Origin: Richelia sp. CSU_2_1
Lineage (GTDB): Bacteria; Cyanobacteriota; Cyanobacteriia; Cyanobacteriales; Microcoleaceae
DNA length: 64,000 nucleotides
Assembly (NCBI GenBank): GCA_012034575.1
Contig: JAAUPF010000004.1
Coordinates: 16,081 to 80,080 of the forward strand
Direction: 5' to 3'
The notes under the pieces were generated by a model, which worked only from the letters and a program-made list of their open reading frames with translations, searched no databases and was not told where the DNA came from. This document shows positions 47,857-56,037 of the stretch, piece by piece (position 1 is the first letter of the stretch; every line of letters starts with the position of its first letter). The position numbers and the translations under genes were made by a program.

Positions 47857-48465
47857 TCAAATAGATGGAACTGCCATGCCTCGCTGTACTGCGGAACGTT
47901 GTTGCAAGGTTTCTGCCCAGCGTTTGAGGTGGGGATGGTTGTCGAGGCTTAATCCTTGAAATTCGTAAATCGCAACCCAGGGATAAGTAGCAATGTCGGC
48001 GATTGAGTATTCGCCGCAAATGTATTCGGATTTTGCGAGTTGATTGTCTAATACTCCGTAAAGTCGCAGAGTTTCTTTTTCGTAGCGTTGAATTGCATAG
48101 GGAATTTGTTCGGGTGCAAAGCGTTTGAAGTGGTTGAGTTGCCCGAACATCGGCCCGACACTGCCCATTTGAAACATCAACCATTCGATAACTTGAAAGC
48201 GACTTTTTCGATCGATCAGTAGCAGTTTTCCGGTTTTTTCGGCAAGATAGATCAGGATGGCACCGGACTCGAAGACGGTGATGCCAGTATCTCGATCGAC
48301 TATCGCCGGGATTTTGCTGTTAGGATTGATGGCAATGAATTCTGGGCTGAATTGGTCGTTTTTTGTAATGTCGATAACTTTGACATTGTAGGGTAAGCCT
48401 ACTTCTTCAAGCATAATCGATGCTTTGCGGCCGTTGGGGGTAGTAAAAGTATAAAGGTCTATCAT
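47857..48465 (-). CDS. glutathione S-transferase family protein
   Basis: The 202-aa protein has a thioredoxin-like N-terminal domain (MIDLYTFTTPNGRKASIMLEEVGLPY, NPNSKIPAIVD, FESGAILIYLAEKTG) and an all-helical C-terminal domain with YICGEYSIADIATYPWV. This is the YfcG/Nu-type group (TTPNGRK active-site Thr/Asn). It probably acts as a glutathione-dependent disulfide reductase or transferase. It is divergent from the DUF2358 gene. Confidence 0.9.
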   Translation of the reverse strand: MIDLYTFTTPNGRKASIMLEEVGLPYNVKVIDITKNDQFSPEFIAINPNSKIPAIVDRDTGITVFESGAILIYLAEKTGKLLLIDRKSRFQVIEWLMFQMGSVGPMFGQLNHFKRFAPEQIPYAIQRYEKETLRLYGVLDNQLAKSEYICGEYSIADIATYPWVAIYEFQGLSLDNHPHLKRWAETLQQRSAVQRGMAVPSI

Positions 48466-48467
48466 AG

Positions 48468-48542
48468 TTGACAGTTGACAGTTGACAGTTGATAGTTGAC
48501 AGTTGACAGTTGATAGTTGACAGTTGAGCGTTGACAGTTGAG
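48468..48542. repeat. short tandem repeat (TTGACAG heptamer)
   Basis: Ten or so copies of TTGACAG/TTGATAG begin two bases upstream of the GST start codon, so they occupy its 5' untranslated region. Confidence 0.95.
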
Positions 48543-48670
48543 GACTGGGTTTTTAAGATGGGGATTTATACCCAGTTTTCCAAACTTTGGACGGCGTGCG
48601 ATGCCGGATGTGCTACCCTATTTTTTGCTATAATTACATTATAGTGATTTAAGCCCCCTAACTAATAATA

Positions 48671-49063
48671 ATGGATATTCTGGAAATTCTCAAAGAAGAC
48701 TATCGCAGGTTTCCTGAAAATCAGACTTACAGCATTTATGCAAAAGATGTTTATTTTGAAGATCCGGTGAATCGATTTACAGGGTTCGATCGCTACCAAA
48801 AAATGATTGGCTTTATGGCTGCTTTTTTTCAGGATATCAAACTCGATTTGCACGATATTTCTCAGTTGGGAGATACTGTAGAAACTCGCTGGACTCTGAG
48901 TTGGAAAGCGCCTCTGCCTTGGCGACCGCAAATGGCAATTAGCGGGAGAAGCGAACTGAAAATTAATAGCGATGGTTTAATTTGTTCTCACATCGATTAC
49001 TGGGATTGTTCGCGATTGGATGTTTTCAAACAATTGGTATTTCCGGTGCAAACTAATGCGTAA
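48671..49063 (+). CDS. DUF2358 domain-containing protein
   Basis: The 130-aa protein reads DILEILKEDYRRFPENQTYSIY, then VYFEDPVNRFTGFDRYQKMIGF and the ending HIDYWDCSRLDVFKQLVFP. It is an NTF2/SnoaL-like fold found in cyanobacteria and plastids. The function is unknown. It stands alone. Confidence 0.88.
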   Translation: MDILEILKEDYRRFPENQTYSIYAKDVYFEDPVNRFTGFDRYQKMIGFMAAFFQDIKLDLHDISQLGDTVETRWTLSWKAPLPWRPQMAISGRSELKINSDGLICSHIDYWDCSRLDVFKQLVFPVQTNA

Positions 49064-49126
49064 AAATTCGGCTTATTTTTTTTTAGATCGTGTTTAACTG
49101 CTTTATATTGTTAGCGGATTCATAAA

Positions 49127-49480
49127 TCACCTTTCCTTTTTGATGATTTCTTGCATGAAAAAATCATTCCAAGCAAGTCTTTGCTCTACCTCTTGAGGAC
49201 TCCTGACTAACAAATCTATAGCAAACTCTGGCTGAACTTTATTTAAAATTTCCCATATTTTGCGCAAACTGCTTCCCTCATAAGGTAAAATTACCAATAA
49301 ATCTACATCCGAATCATTCTGAGGCTCTCCATAAACATACGAGCCAAATAAAATGATTTTTTCTGGCTTAAATTCAGTGACTATAGCCCGGCTTAATTGC
49401 AGGATTTTTTCTCTTGCTATTTGCGTTCCTTTGAGTGGAAGCTCTGGTTGCTGAGACTCAAGATATTCTTCGAGTTGCAT
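49127..49480 (-). CDS. MNT-type nucleotidyltransferase domain protein, without a HEPN partner
   Basis: The 117-aa protein has the minimal nucleotidyltransferase motif ILFGSYVYGEPQNDSDVDLLVIL: GS plus the DxD metal site. Such proteins usually serve as MntA antitoxins that adenylylate a HEPN toxin. Here no HEPN gene is adjacent; the neighbours are DUF2358 and the ArsA ATPase on the other strand. It may be a solitary remnant or act on a distant partner. Confidence 0.85.
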   Translation of the reverse strand: MQLEEYLESQQPELPLKGTQIAREKILQLSRAIVTEFKPEKIILFGSYVYGEPQNDSDVDLLVILPYEGSSLRKIWEILNKVQPEFAIDLLVRSPQEVEQRLAWNDFFMQEIIKKER

Positions 49481-49749
49481 GGTAAATTCTACTCTTTTAA
49501 AATTGCTATAATTAGATTGCTAATTGATATTATATCGTGAATTTAATGTACTGACTGTCAATTTATAGCATAAACCTATATGCTAGCCGATCGTTTTAGG
49601 AAAATCGAAAATCTAAAATCGATGATTGACATTCCACGGATTTAGTGCATGGCAGTCGATCGCCCAAATTAATTCCCATACTAAATTAATCTCTGTTACA
49701 ATCCGTTACAATGGATAAGTAAAGAACTTTCAAGCGAGCTAAACGATCG

Positions 49750-50921
49750 ATGCGCTTAATATTAATGACTGGAAAAGGAGGCGTCGGTAAAACCTCAGTA
49801 GCAGCGGCCACTGGCCTGAGATGCGCCGAATTGGGATACAAAACCCTAGTGCTGAGCACCGATCCCGCCCACTCTTTAGCCGACAGCTTTGACATGGATC
49901 TCGGTCACGATCCGCGATTGGTAAAACCGAATTTGTGGGGTGCAGAATTGGACGCCCTGATGGAATTAGAAGGCAATTGGGGCGCAGTCAAGCGCTACAT
50001 TACCCAAGTTTTGCAAGCGCGGGGACTCGACGGCGTGCAAGCTGAAGAATTGGCGATTTTGCCGGGAATGGACGAAATCTTCGGTTTGGTGCGGATGAAG
50101 CGGCATTACGATGAGGGAATCTATGATGTTTTAATTATCGATTCCGCGCCGACGGGTACGGCTTTGAGACTGCTAAGTTTGCCGGAAGTTGGCGGCTGGT
50201 ACATGAGGAAATTTTACAAGCCTTTGCAAGGCATTTCTGCGGCTTTAAGACCTTTAGTCGAACCGATTTTTAGACCAATAGCCGGTTTTTCTTTGCCCGA
50301 TCGAGAGGTGATGGATGCGCCTTACGAATTCTACGAACAAATCGAAGCTTTGGAAAAGATTTTAACCGACAATACTGTAACTTCAGTCAGGTTAGTTACC
50401 AATCCCGAAAAATGGTAATTAAAGAATCGCTGCGAGCTCACGCTTATTTGAGTTTGTACAACGTAGCGACAGATTTAGTAGTAGCAAACCGGATTATTCC
50501 TGCCGAAGTAACCGATCCGTTTTTCCAGCGCTGGAAAGAGAACCAGCAGCAGTACAAGCAGGAAATTCACGATAATTTTCGACCGCTACCCGTGAAAGAA
50601 ATTCCGCTTTATTCTGAAGAAATGTGCGGTTTGCCAGCTTTGGAAAGGCTGAAAGAAACGCTTTATGCAGGAGAAGATCCGAGCCAAGTTTATTACAAAG
50701 AAACTACGGTAAAAATTGTTCAGGAAAACAATCTATACAGTTTAGAACTGTATTTGCCGGGAATTGCTAAGGATCAAATTCAATTGAGCAAAACTGGAGA
50801 TGAGTTAAACGTTCGGATTGGGAATCACCGCCGGAATATGGTTTTGCCGCAAGCTTTGGCGGCGCTGCAACCTTCGGGGGCGAAGATGGAGGATGATTAT
50901 TTGAAGATTAAGTTTGCTTGA
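49750..50921 (+). CDS. TRC40/GET3/ArsA-type ATPase with C-terminal HSP20-like domain, interrupted by a 1-nt frameshift
   Basis: The first frame (49750-50418) has the deviant Walker [17 protein letters not shown] (residues 7-22), [13 protein letters not shown] and [17 protein letters not shown]. It then ends prematurely at [12 protein letters not shown]. The second frame (50412-50921) resumes exactly there: [24 protein letters not shown] and a C-terminal alpha-crystallin-like domain ([24 protein letters not shown]). One extra A in the A5 run at 50408-50412 gives [12 protein letters not shown] and a 390-aa protein of normal length. Cyanobacterial members are soluble ATPases thought to act in protein targeting or as chaperones. 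Two real proteins are less likely than an assembly error. Confidence 0.88.
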
Positions 50922-50931
50922 TCCGGACTAA

Positions 50932-50990
50932 AGTCCTTACTACGAACCTGGTGGCGTGTTGGTAGTAAGGACTTCAGTTCCCTGCAATGA
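50932..50990. repeat. dispersed repeat of the GTTTGTAGTGAGGACT... type, inverted copy
   Basis: It contains CCGGACTAAAGTCCTTACTACGAACC and then GGTAGTAAGGACTTCAGTTCC, the family in the opposite order. It lies after the ArsA-type gene. Confidence 0.75.
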
Positions 50991-51147
50991 TGAGCGATCC
51001 TAAATCATCTGCTTTTCCTAGTTGCGCGATTACTTGGGGATTACCCCGTAATACTAGGAAAACATGGTCTGTGCGGAATCGATCGACTGCCAATTGAAGT
51101 AGCTTGATGTAGCACTCAATCCCTAAATTATCCCTGCTACTAATATT

Positions 51148-52395
51148 ATGCCATCTAAAAAAGAAAATGCTGGATGTGGATGTGCGAGTATTCCTCTTTC
51201 ATTAATCGTAGTTTTGTTAGGTGTTGGTTACTGGGGTTTTACGCAGCTCGATCGACTAAATATCGGCAAATTTCTGCCCGATAATCTTAGCAAAGTTCTC
51301 CCCAACAGCCAACAACCAACTACTGCTAATTTACCTCTTGCGCCTGTAGCGCCAGCACCTGTTGCCAATTCTCCACTACCGCAAGTTATTCCGACTCCAA
51401 CACCGACAACTAATCCACAACTTCCACCATCACCCGTAACTTCCAACGCCCCTAAGCAATCGCCATCACCCGCAGCTACTATTATCCCCAAGCAATCACC
51501 ATCACCTCAAAATGCTTGGGAGAAAAAGCAAATTAGGGGAATTTATTTAAGTCGCTATCAAGTGACGAATAATGCTAGCGAAGAAACGATCCGCCAGCGA
51601 GTTCGTTATTACCGCAGTCAAGGATTCAATACAATTATTCATGGAGTTTGGGGTAACGGTTGCACGATGTATGACAGCGAGGTCATGCAGCAAACTTTCG
51701 GATTCAAAAGCTGTCCCAACGAGTTTCAAAAAGAATGGTTGAATTGGTTGATTGATGAAGCGCACCAGCAGGGAATGCAGGTTCACGCTTATTTTGAGAA
51801 GGGCATTAAAATCGATAAAAATAGCCCGATTTTTGACTTGGCAATTGCTAAACGGTGGATCGTTCCTGGAGTCGATCGCACTTATCCGGGCGTCGAGCAT
51901 TACGTATTAGATGTGGAGATTCCAGAGGTTGCTAATTTATTCAAAAAAATCTCTGTCGAGTTTGTGCAAAAGTATCCAACCATTGATGCAGTGCAGTGGG
52001 ATGATTATCTCGGCTATCATGCAGAATTACCCGGTAAGGTCGATCGAACTACAAGTTTGACTAATTTTGTGCTGCAAATGAGAACTGACATGAAGAAAGT
52101 TAATCCAAAAGTTAGTTTCGATCTGTGCCATCACAATCCTTATTGGGGAAAACGTTATTTTGCGGCCGATTGGGAAAATTGGCAGGTCGATCGAGCGTTC
52201 ATTCAAATTTACAATGATGCTAATTTCGCTCAGGAGTTGGAGTATGCCGAAAATTATGCGGGAGTTGCCATTTCTGACAAGCAATTTCATCGGTTAAAAG
52301 CATTGATTGACAATCCTAAAATTAAGAGTGTTTTAGTGTTTCCCTCGTCGGGAAAACCAGAAGAGACTGCGGGGGCGAGTGTTAAGTTTAGGTAA
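51148..52395 (+). CDS. putative family 10-like glycoside hydrolase (GHL10/DUF187 type), membrane-anchored
   Basis: The 415-aa protein has one N-terminal membrane helix (SLIVVLLGVGYWGFTQL), a Pro/Thr/Ser-rich linker of about 75 residues and a TIM-barrel domain. Its family blocks are RGIYLSRYQVTNNASEETIRQ, VHAYFEKGIKID, EHYVLDVEIPEV and TIDAVQWDDYLGYHAELPGK, where Asp-Asp and the following Glu are candidate catalytic acids. It is probably anchored in the inner membrane or exported and acts on an extracellular polysaccharide. The substrate is unknown. Confidence 0.8.
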   Translation: MPSKKENAGCGCASIPLSLIVVLLGVGYWGFTQLDRLNIGKFLPDNLSKVLPNSQQPTTANLPLAPVAPAPVANSPLPQVIPTPTPTTNPQLPPSPVTSNAPKQSPSPAATIIPKQSPSPQNAWEKKQIRGIYLSRYQVTNNASEETIRQRVRYYRSQGFNTIIHGVWGNGCTMYDSEVMQQTFGFKSCPNEFQKEWLNWLIDEAHQQGMQVHAYFEKGIKIDKNSPIFDLAIAKRWIVPGVDRTYPGVEHYVLDVEIPEVANLFKKISVEFVQKYPTIDAVQWDDYLGYHAELPGKVDRTTSLTNFVLQMRTDMKKVNPKVSFDLCHHNPYWGKRYFAADWENWQVDRAFIQIYNDANFAQELEYAENYAGVAISDKQFHRLKALIDNPKIKSVLVFPSSGKPEETAGASVKFR

Positions 52396-52403
52396 TGTTA
52401 GAG

Positions 52404-53036
52404 TTAGGAAAAGAGGGGGTGCGATCGACAAATTAGGTTGAAACTGCGGCTATACAAACGATATCCGCTTCTGCAAAGGAAGAGGATATTCGGAGATGAG
52501 AAATAATTGTGTAGAATCTTCAACCCGCGGAGGCAGGTTTTGTTTTTATAGTTGGGGGTGAAAATCGAATGACAGGCGAAGCACATTCGATTTTGCACCC
52601 CCAAAGCGGTTTCAACCGCCGGGTGATTGAAAATCACTTCCCATCCAGGAATCATCGATCGTTGACGGTGGTGAACGGCCTGATTTTTGATATAGTTAGC
52701 TACAGTGTCGATCGCATCATGACTGACCGTAAATGCTCCATAACTACCTTGCCATTTAAAAAACACACCCGGTTTAAGTTCGTGAGTTACTAAATGAGAA
52801 GAACTGCCCTTAACTTCTTTAATAATTTCAGCTACTGTCAAAGTTGATGGAAAACCGACTAGCAAGTGTAGGTGGTCTTCTATCCCGCCAACAGCAATTA
52901 CCGTGCATTTTAAATTATTACATTTTCCAATAATGACTGCATAAATTGCTTCTTGAATATCGGGAGTAATCAAAGGCAATCTATCCCAGGTTGCCCATAC
53001 ATAGTGTACGTACAATTGCGTGAAATTGTCTCTCAT
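52404..53036 (-). CDS. REP-associated tyrosine transposase (RAYT, Y1/IS200-like) embedded in palindromic repeats
   Basis: The protein, from ATG 53036, begins MRDNFTQLYVHYVWATWDRLPL. The HUH motif is in EDHLHLLVGFPS and the catalytic tyrosine in VANYIKNQAVHH; residues 1-137 are a complete Y1 domain. The frame then runs into a repeat unit (beta1, 52519-52623) and a further degenerate unit (alpha3, about 52437-52480). So residues 138-210 (NHPAVETALGVQNRMCF and onwards) are encoded by palindromic repeat DNA and are probably not conserved. A beta unit also lies just upstream (53043-53148). Y1 transposases of this kind cut REP palindromes elsewhere. I chose ATG 53036 over the TTG at 53048. Confidence 0.85.
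   Translation of the reverse strand: MRDNFTQLYVHYVWATWDRLPLITPDIQEAIYAVIIGKCNNLKCTVIAVGGIEDHLHLLVGFPSTLTVAEIIKEVKGSSSHLVTHELKPGVFFKWQGSYGAFTVSHDAIDTVANYIKNQAVHHRQRSMIPGWEVIFNHPAVETALGVQNRMCFACHSIFTPNYKNKTCLRGLKILHNYFSSPNILFLCRSGYRLYSRSFNLICRSHPLFS
52437..52498. repeat. alpha-type palindromic unit, degenerate (alpha3)
   Basis: GGTTGAAACTGCGGCTATAC plus a CCGCTTCTGC/GGATATTCGG stretch matches the alpha consensus GGTTGAAACCGCGGCTATAC found at 53343-53362. It overlaps the 3' end of the RAYT frame. Confidence 0.6.
52519..52623. repeat. beta-type composite palindrome 1
   Basis: It begins TTCAACCCGCGGAGGCAGG and ends AAGCGGTTTCAACCGCCGGG. In its centre an 18-bp stem (52554-52571 with 52584-52602, one bulge) starts with GGGGGTG. 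It shares its flanks and centre with the units at 53043-53148 and 55904-56011. Confidence 0.9.
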
Positions 53037-53042
53037 ATTTCT

Positions 53043-53148
53043 CTTCAACCCGCGGAGGCGGGTTTTATTTGTGTAGTTTCACCTCTTACTCGAATAACGA
53101 GCGTAGCACATTCAAGCAAGAGGTCAAAAGCGGTTTCAACCGCCGGGG
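53043..53148. repeat. beta-type composite palindrome 2
   Basis: It begins TTCAACCCGCGGAGGCGGG and ends AAGCGGTTTCAACCGCCGGG, like beta1. Its central hairpin has different sequence (CCTCTT / AAGAGG arms). It is in the same orientation as beta1 and sits 7 bp before the RAYT start, so the RAYT core lies between direct copies. Confidence 0.9.
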
Positions 53149-53186
53149 ATTAATTTACCCGCGACGATATCCAAATGATTGTATCC

Positions 53187-53400
53187 CAATTGAGGTCTCC
53201 AGCGATTGAAAATCGCGTTTACACAAACAAAGTTCATCGCGATATTGAGGTCCCCGGCGGTTGAAACCGCGTCTATATAAACCAAGTCCGCCTCCGCGGA
53301 CTAAGATTGCGATCGCATATTTTCATCGCGATATTTAGGTCCCCGGCGGTTGAAACCGCGGCTATACAAACCAAGTCCGCCTCCGCGGACTAAGATTGAC
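53187..53400. repeat. alpha-type palindromic units in tandem (period 89 bp)
   Basis: Two near-identical units, 53231-53319 and 53320-53400, each contain TTCATCGCGATATT-GAGGTCC, the hairpin CGGCGGTTGAAACCGCG and the hairpin GTCCGCCTCCGCGGAC. A shorter degenerate unit precedes them (53187-53230). They end 31 bp before the stop codon of the methyltransferase gene. There are no unique spacers, so this is not a CRISPR array. Confidence 0.9.
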
Positions 53401-53430
53401 AGCAGAGTAATTAGAGCAGATAACCGCCTG

Positions 53431-55788
53431 CTAATTCAACGTTTCGATCGCAACAATACTAACAGCTTCAACCTGAACCTCTTTCCCCTCCTCTACACCT
53501 TCTGCTTCCTCTGCATTTAAATCCATCTTTTCTTGAGGAGCATCAACCTTTTTCCGGTAACGTTCCGATGCAGCTTTTTGCAACATTTTTACCCGTTCCG
53601 GATCGGCGTCCGATCGCCAAAACAATCGATGGTCTTTAATTTTGACGCAATTTTCCTCCAAACACTTCACAAATTCCCGATATTTCTTCACCGGACACCG
53701 ATCGAGAATACCCAACTTTTCCTCCTGGCGTGTCAACCTCGCAAACTTTTCATAATGCGGGTAACTCTCAGTTACAAAAGCTTCTTTCCTCACTAAAATC
53801 GGCGGATTGTACAAATCCGAAAAATCTTGATAGCTTACAGAAAGATCGCGCAAATCGATGTGCATCGCCGTGTGCAGCGCTGGATGCGGGTTAGTGTCAA
53901 AATCGGGATAAAATAAATAGGAAATTAGCGGTTTGCAGGCGTGAAATTTGATAATTGTCGCGCCGTCCAAACGCCCGATCGTCCGGTTGGCGCAGCCTTC
54001 ATAAAGCCGCAGCATCGAATCGAGTTCTGCTAGTGCAGAAACGTGAACGGAAAGAGAACCCTGCTGTTTGCAGCCGATCGCGCTATCTTCGCAGCAGTCA
54101 GCAATCATCTGAGTTTTTCCCAAACTGTACAGCATGATATCTGCCAAAGTGCAAGCTTTTTCATAACTGTCAAATAAACCTTTAATGTCATTGCGAATTT
54201 GAGTTGGTAACTTGCGCATTGAAGGTCGATCGGCCAAACTGTTAAGCGCGAGATAGACTAGCAAATCTTGACGGCGCTGGTCAGCAATTGTCTCCCAATC
54301 TTCCGCATCTGTCGCTTGCAAAATCACCCGAAAAGCCTGTTTAAAACTGCGAAATTCCGCCTTAATTGCCGCTTCTTCTGCTAATTCATCCTTCATGGGA
54401 AGCCGCCCGCGATCGCTCACAAAATCCATCAAAGGAGCCAATAATTCTGCATAATCTTCAAACCGCTTGACCGGCAATCTAACTCTCGGAGTCGATAGGT
54501 GCGATCGAAACCGAGAAGCCCGAAAACTTTCAGCCTCCGCCGCATCGCGAAATACAAAATAAATCCCCAAAGCCACGGGAATTGCATCAACTCCTAACAC
54601 TTGGTCGATATAAATTTTCAACTCTTCCTGTTCGTAATACTTCTGAAAAGTATTGCGAGAAGTAATCACCCCATCCCCGTAAGCAATTTGACCTCGATCG
54701 CGATCGTCAATCAAAACTTGAGCCGCTACAACTAATATTTTTTTAGTTAATTCCCAAGCATTCAGCAAAGCTTCCCGCCGTTCGCCCAAAGATTCAATGA
54801 CATTAATTACATAACCGATATTCACAATATCCGCACAAATTCGGGGAGTATCCGGCTGGTAATAAGGGTCCCATCCCGCAGCAGCATAGCCCCCTTCAGC
54901 AATAAATTTAATATCGCTACCGTAGCCGCAGCCGTAATCAAAAAAAGTCATCCCCTCCGCAAACAAATCCGATTCCAAAACCAACCGCAAAGGTTTAGAT
55001 AAAGTGTTGCGCACCATTGCAGCCTTGTGTCGATCGATCTTGGGAAGTGACAAATCGCTGTTTTCATCTTTGGCAATTTCCACAACAGCATGATCGCGAA
55101 TTTCTACACCGCAGTATCCCAAATATTTCCGCCAACCTTCGCGAGTGCCGATCGCGCTCGTATTGTCAAGCAATCCCCACTTTTCCTCGCTGCGGGTAAG
55201 TCTGGCAAACTTATCGTAATTGGGATAATCTGGCGTTACAAAAGTTTCCTTGCGGTGCAAAACCGGGGGATTTTCGCTGTTGCTGTAATCGAAATGTCTG
55301 ACTTCTCCGGTTTCCAAATCTATCTGAATGCTAGTTTGCAAAGCAGGATGAGCGTCTGTATCAAAATCGGGATAAAAAAGATAAGATATTTTAGGTTGAA
55401 CGAGCGAAAATTTAACTAAAGTTGCTCGATCGATATTTTCAACATTATTTTCAACATTTTGTCGGGCGCAATTTTCGTAAATTGCGAGGACTGGATTGAG
55501 TGCTGGTAATGCCGAAACGTGAATGTAAAAAGCTGTGGGTAATTTTTTGCCAATTTGGCTTTCCCGACAGCAGCGAGCTACTTTTGTTAGTAGCTTTTCC
55601 GCGCCAAAATTATCGCTGGTTTCTGGCGGAGGTGGTAGGGGTGTGCTTGCAGGAGTGTTGGCGGAAGCCACTGCAATTTCATATAGTAAAAGCTGGCGAT
55701 CGAATGCCATTAATGGTGTGAGAATCGAGCCATTATTTGTTAAGGGTTCGATCGATGAATTAGTGTTGGTATCTACAGCGTAATTCAT
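53431..55788 (-). CDS. DNA phosphorothioation-associated putative methyltransferase with duplicated flanking domain, orphan
   Basis: The 785-aa protein matches the family named DNA phosphorothioation-associated putative methyltransferase. The central part has IDRHKAAMVRNTLSKPLR, the SAM-binding FFDYGCGYGSDIKFIAEGGY (about 277-296), GWDPYYQPD, ADIVNIGYVINVIES and VAAQVLIDDRDRGQIAYGDG. A domain with the block SYLFYPDFDTDAHPALQTS occurs before it (about 134-152) and again after it (SYLFYPDFDTNPHPALHTA, about 620-640), each preceded by HVSAL and followed by FARLTR-EEK; this is an internal duplication. Dnd/phosphorothioation genes (dndA-E) are absent from the window. REP-like repeats lie on both sides. 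The enzyme activity is unproven for the family. Confidence 0.9.
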   Translation of the reverse strand: MNYAVDTNTNSSIEPLTNNGSILTPLMAFDRQLLLYEIAVASANTPASTPLPPPPETSDNFGAEKLLTKVARCCRESQIGKKLPTAFYIHVSALPALNPVLAIYENCARQNVENNVENIDRATLVKFSLVQPKISYLFYPDFDTDAHPALQTSIQIDLETGEVRHFDYSNSENPPVLHRKETFVTPDYPNYDKFARLTRSEEKWGLLDNTSAIGTREGWRKYLGYCGVEIRDHAVVEIAKDENSDLSLPKIDRHKAAMVRNTLSKPLRLVLESDLFAEGMTFFDYGCGYGSDIKFIAEGGYAAAGWDPYYQPDTPRICADIVNIGYVINVIESLGERREALLNAWELTKKILVVAAQVLIDDRDRGQIAYGDGVITSRNTFQKYYEQEELKIYIDQVLGVDAIPVALGIYFVFRDAAEAESFRASRFRSHLSTPRVRLPVKRFEDYAELLAPLMDFVSDRGRLPMKDELAEEAAIKAEFRSFKQAFRVILQATDAEDWETIADQRRQDLLVYLALNSLADRPSMRKLPTQIRNDIKGLFDSYEKACTLADIMLYSLGKTQMIADCCEDSAIGCKQQGSLSVHVSALAELDSMLRLYEGCANRTIGRLDGATIIKFHACKPLISYLFYPDFDTNPHPALHTAMHIDLRDLSVSYQDFSDLYNPPILVRKEAFVTESYPHYEKFARLTRQEEKLGILDRCPVKKYREFVKCLEENCVKIKDHRLFWRSDADPERVKMLQKAASERYRKKVDAPQEKMDLNAEEAEGVEEGKEVQVEAVSIVAIETLN

Positions 55789-55903
55789 GGCTGAATTATG
55801 GGAGTTTTTTTACCGCAGAGGGCGCAGAGGGCGCAGAGAGAGGAAAGAAAGAGAGAGAGAAATAAGAGTTATACCAACTCCGGGTTTCTTACCCCCGTTA
55901 TTT

Positions 55904-56011
55904 TCTTAATCCGCGGAGGGCGACTTTGTTCGCGTAGACGGGGGTGAAAATCTTTTGACTTGCGTCAGCACATTCGATTTTGCACCCAGGCGAGCGGTTT
56001 CAACCGCCGAG
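55904..56011. repeat. beta-type composite palindrome 3
   Basis: It begins TTAATCCGCGGAGGGCG and ends AGCGGTTTCAACCGCC, with a central stem GGGGGTGAAAATC / GATTTTGCACCC like beta1. It lies 116 bp upstream of the methyltransferase start codon. The whole methyltransferase gene is thus bracketed by alpha units (53187-53400) and this unit. Confidence 0.88.
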
Positions 56012-56037
56012 TCCCCCAATCCGCCCAGGACTGTATA

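Noticed and set aside
49127..49480. Complete MNT/HEPN toxin-antitoxin module
   Set aside because: No HEPN gene in any frame within 1 kb on either side.
53187..53400. CRISPR array
   Set aside because: The 89-bp period units are near-identical over the full length, with no unique spacers, and are self-complementary.
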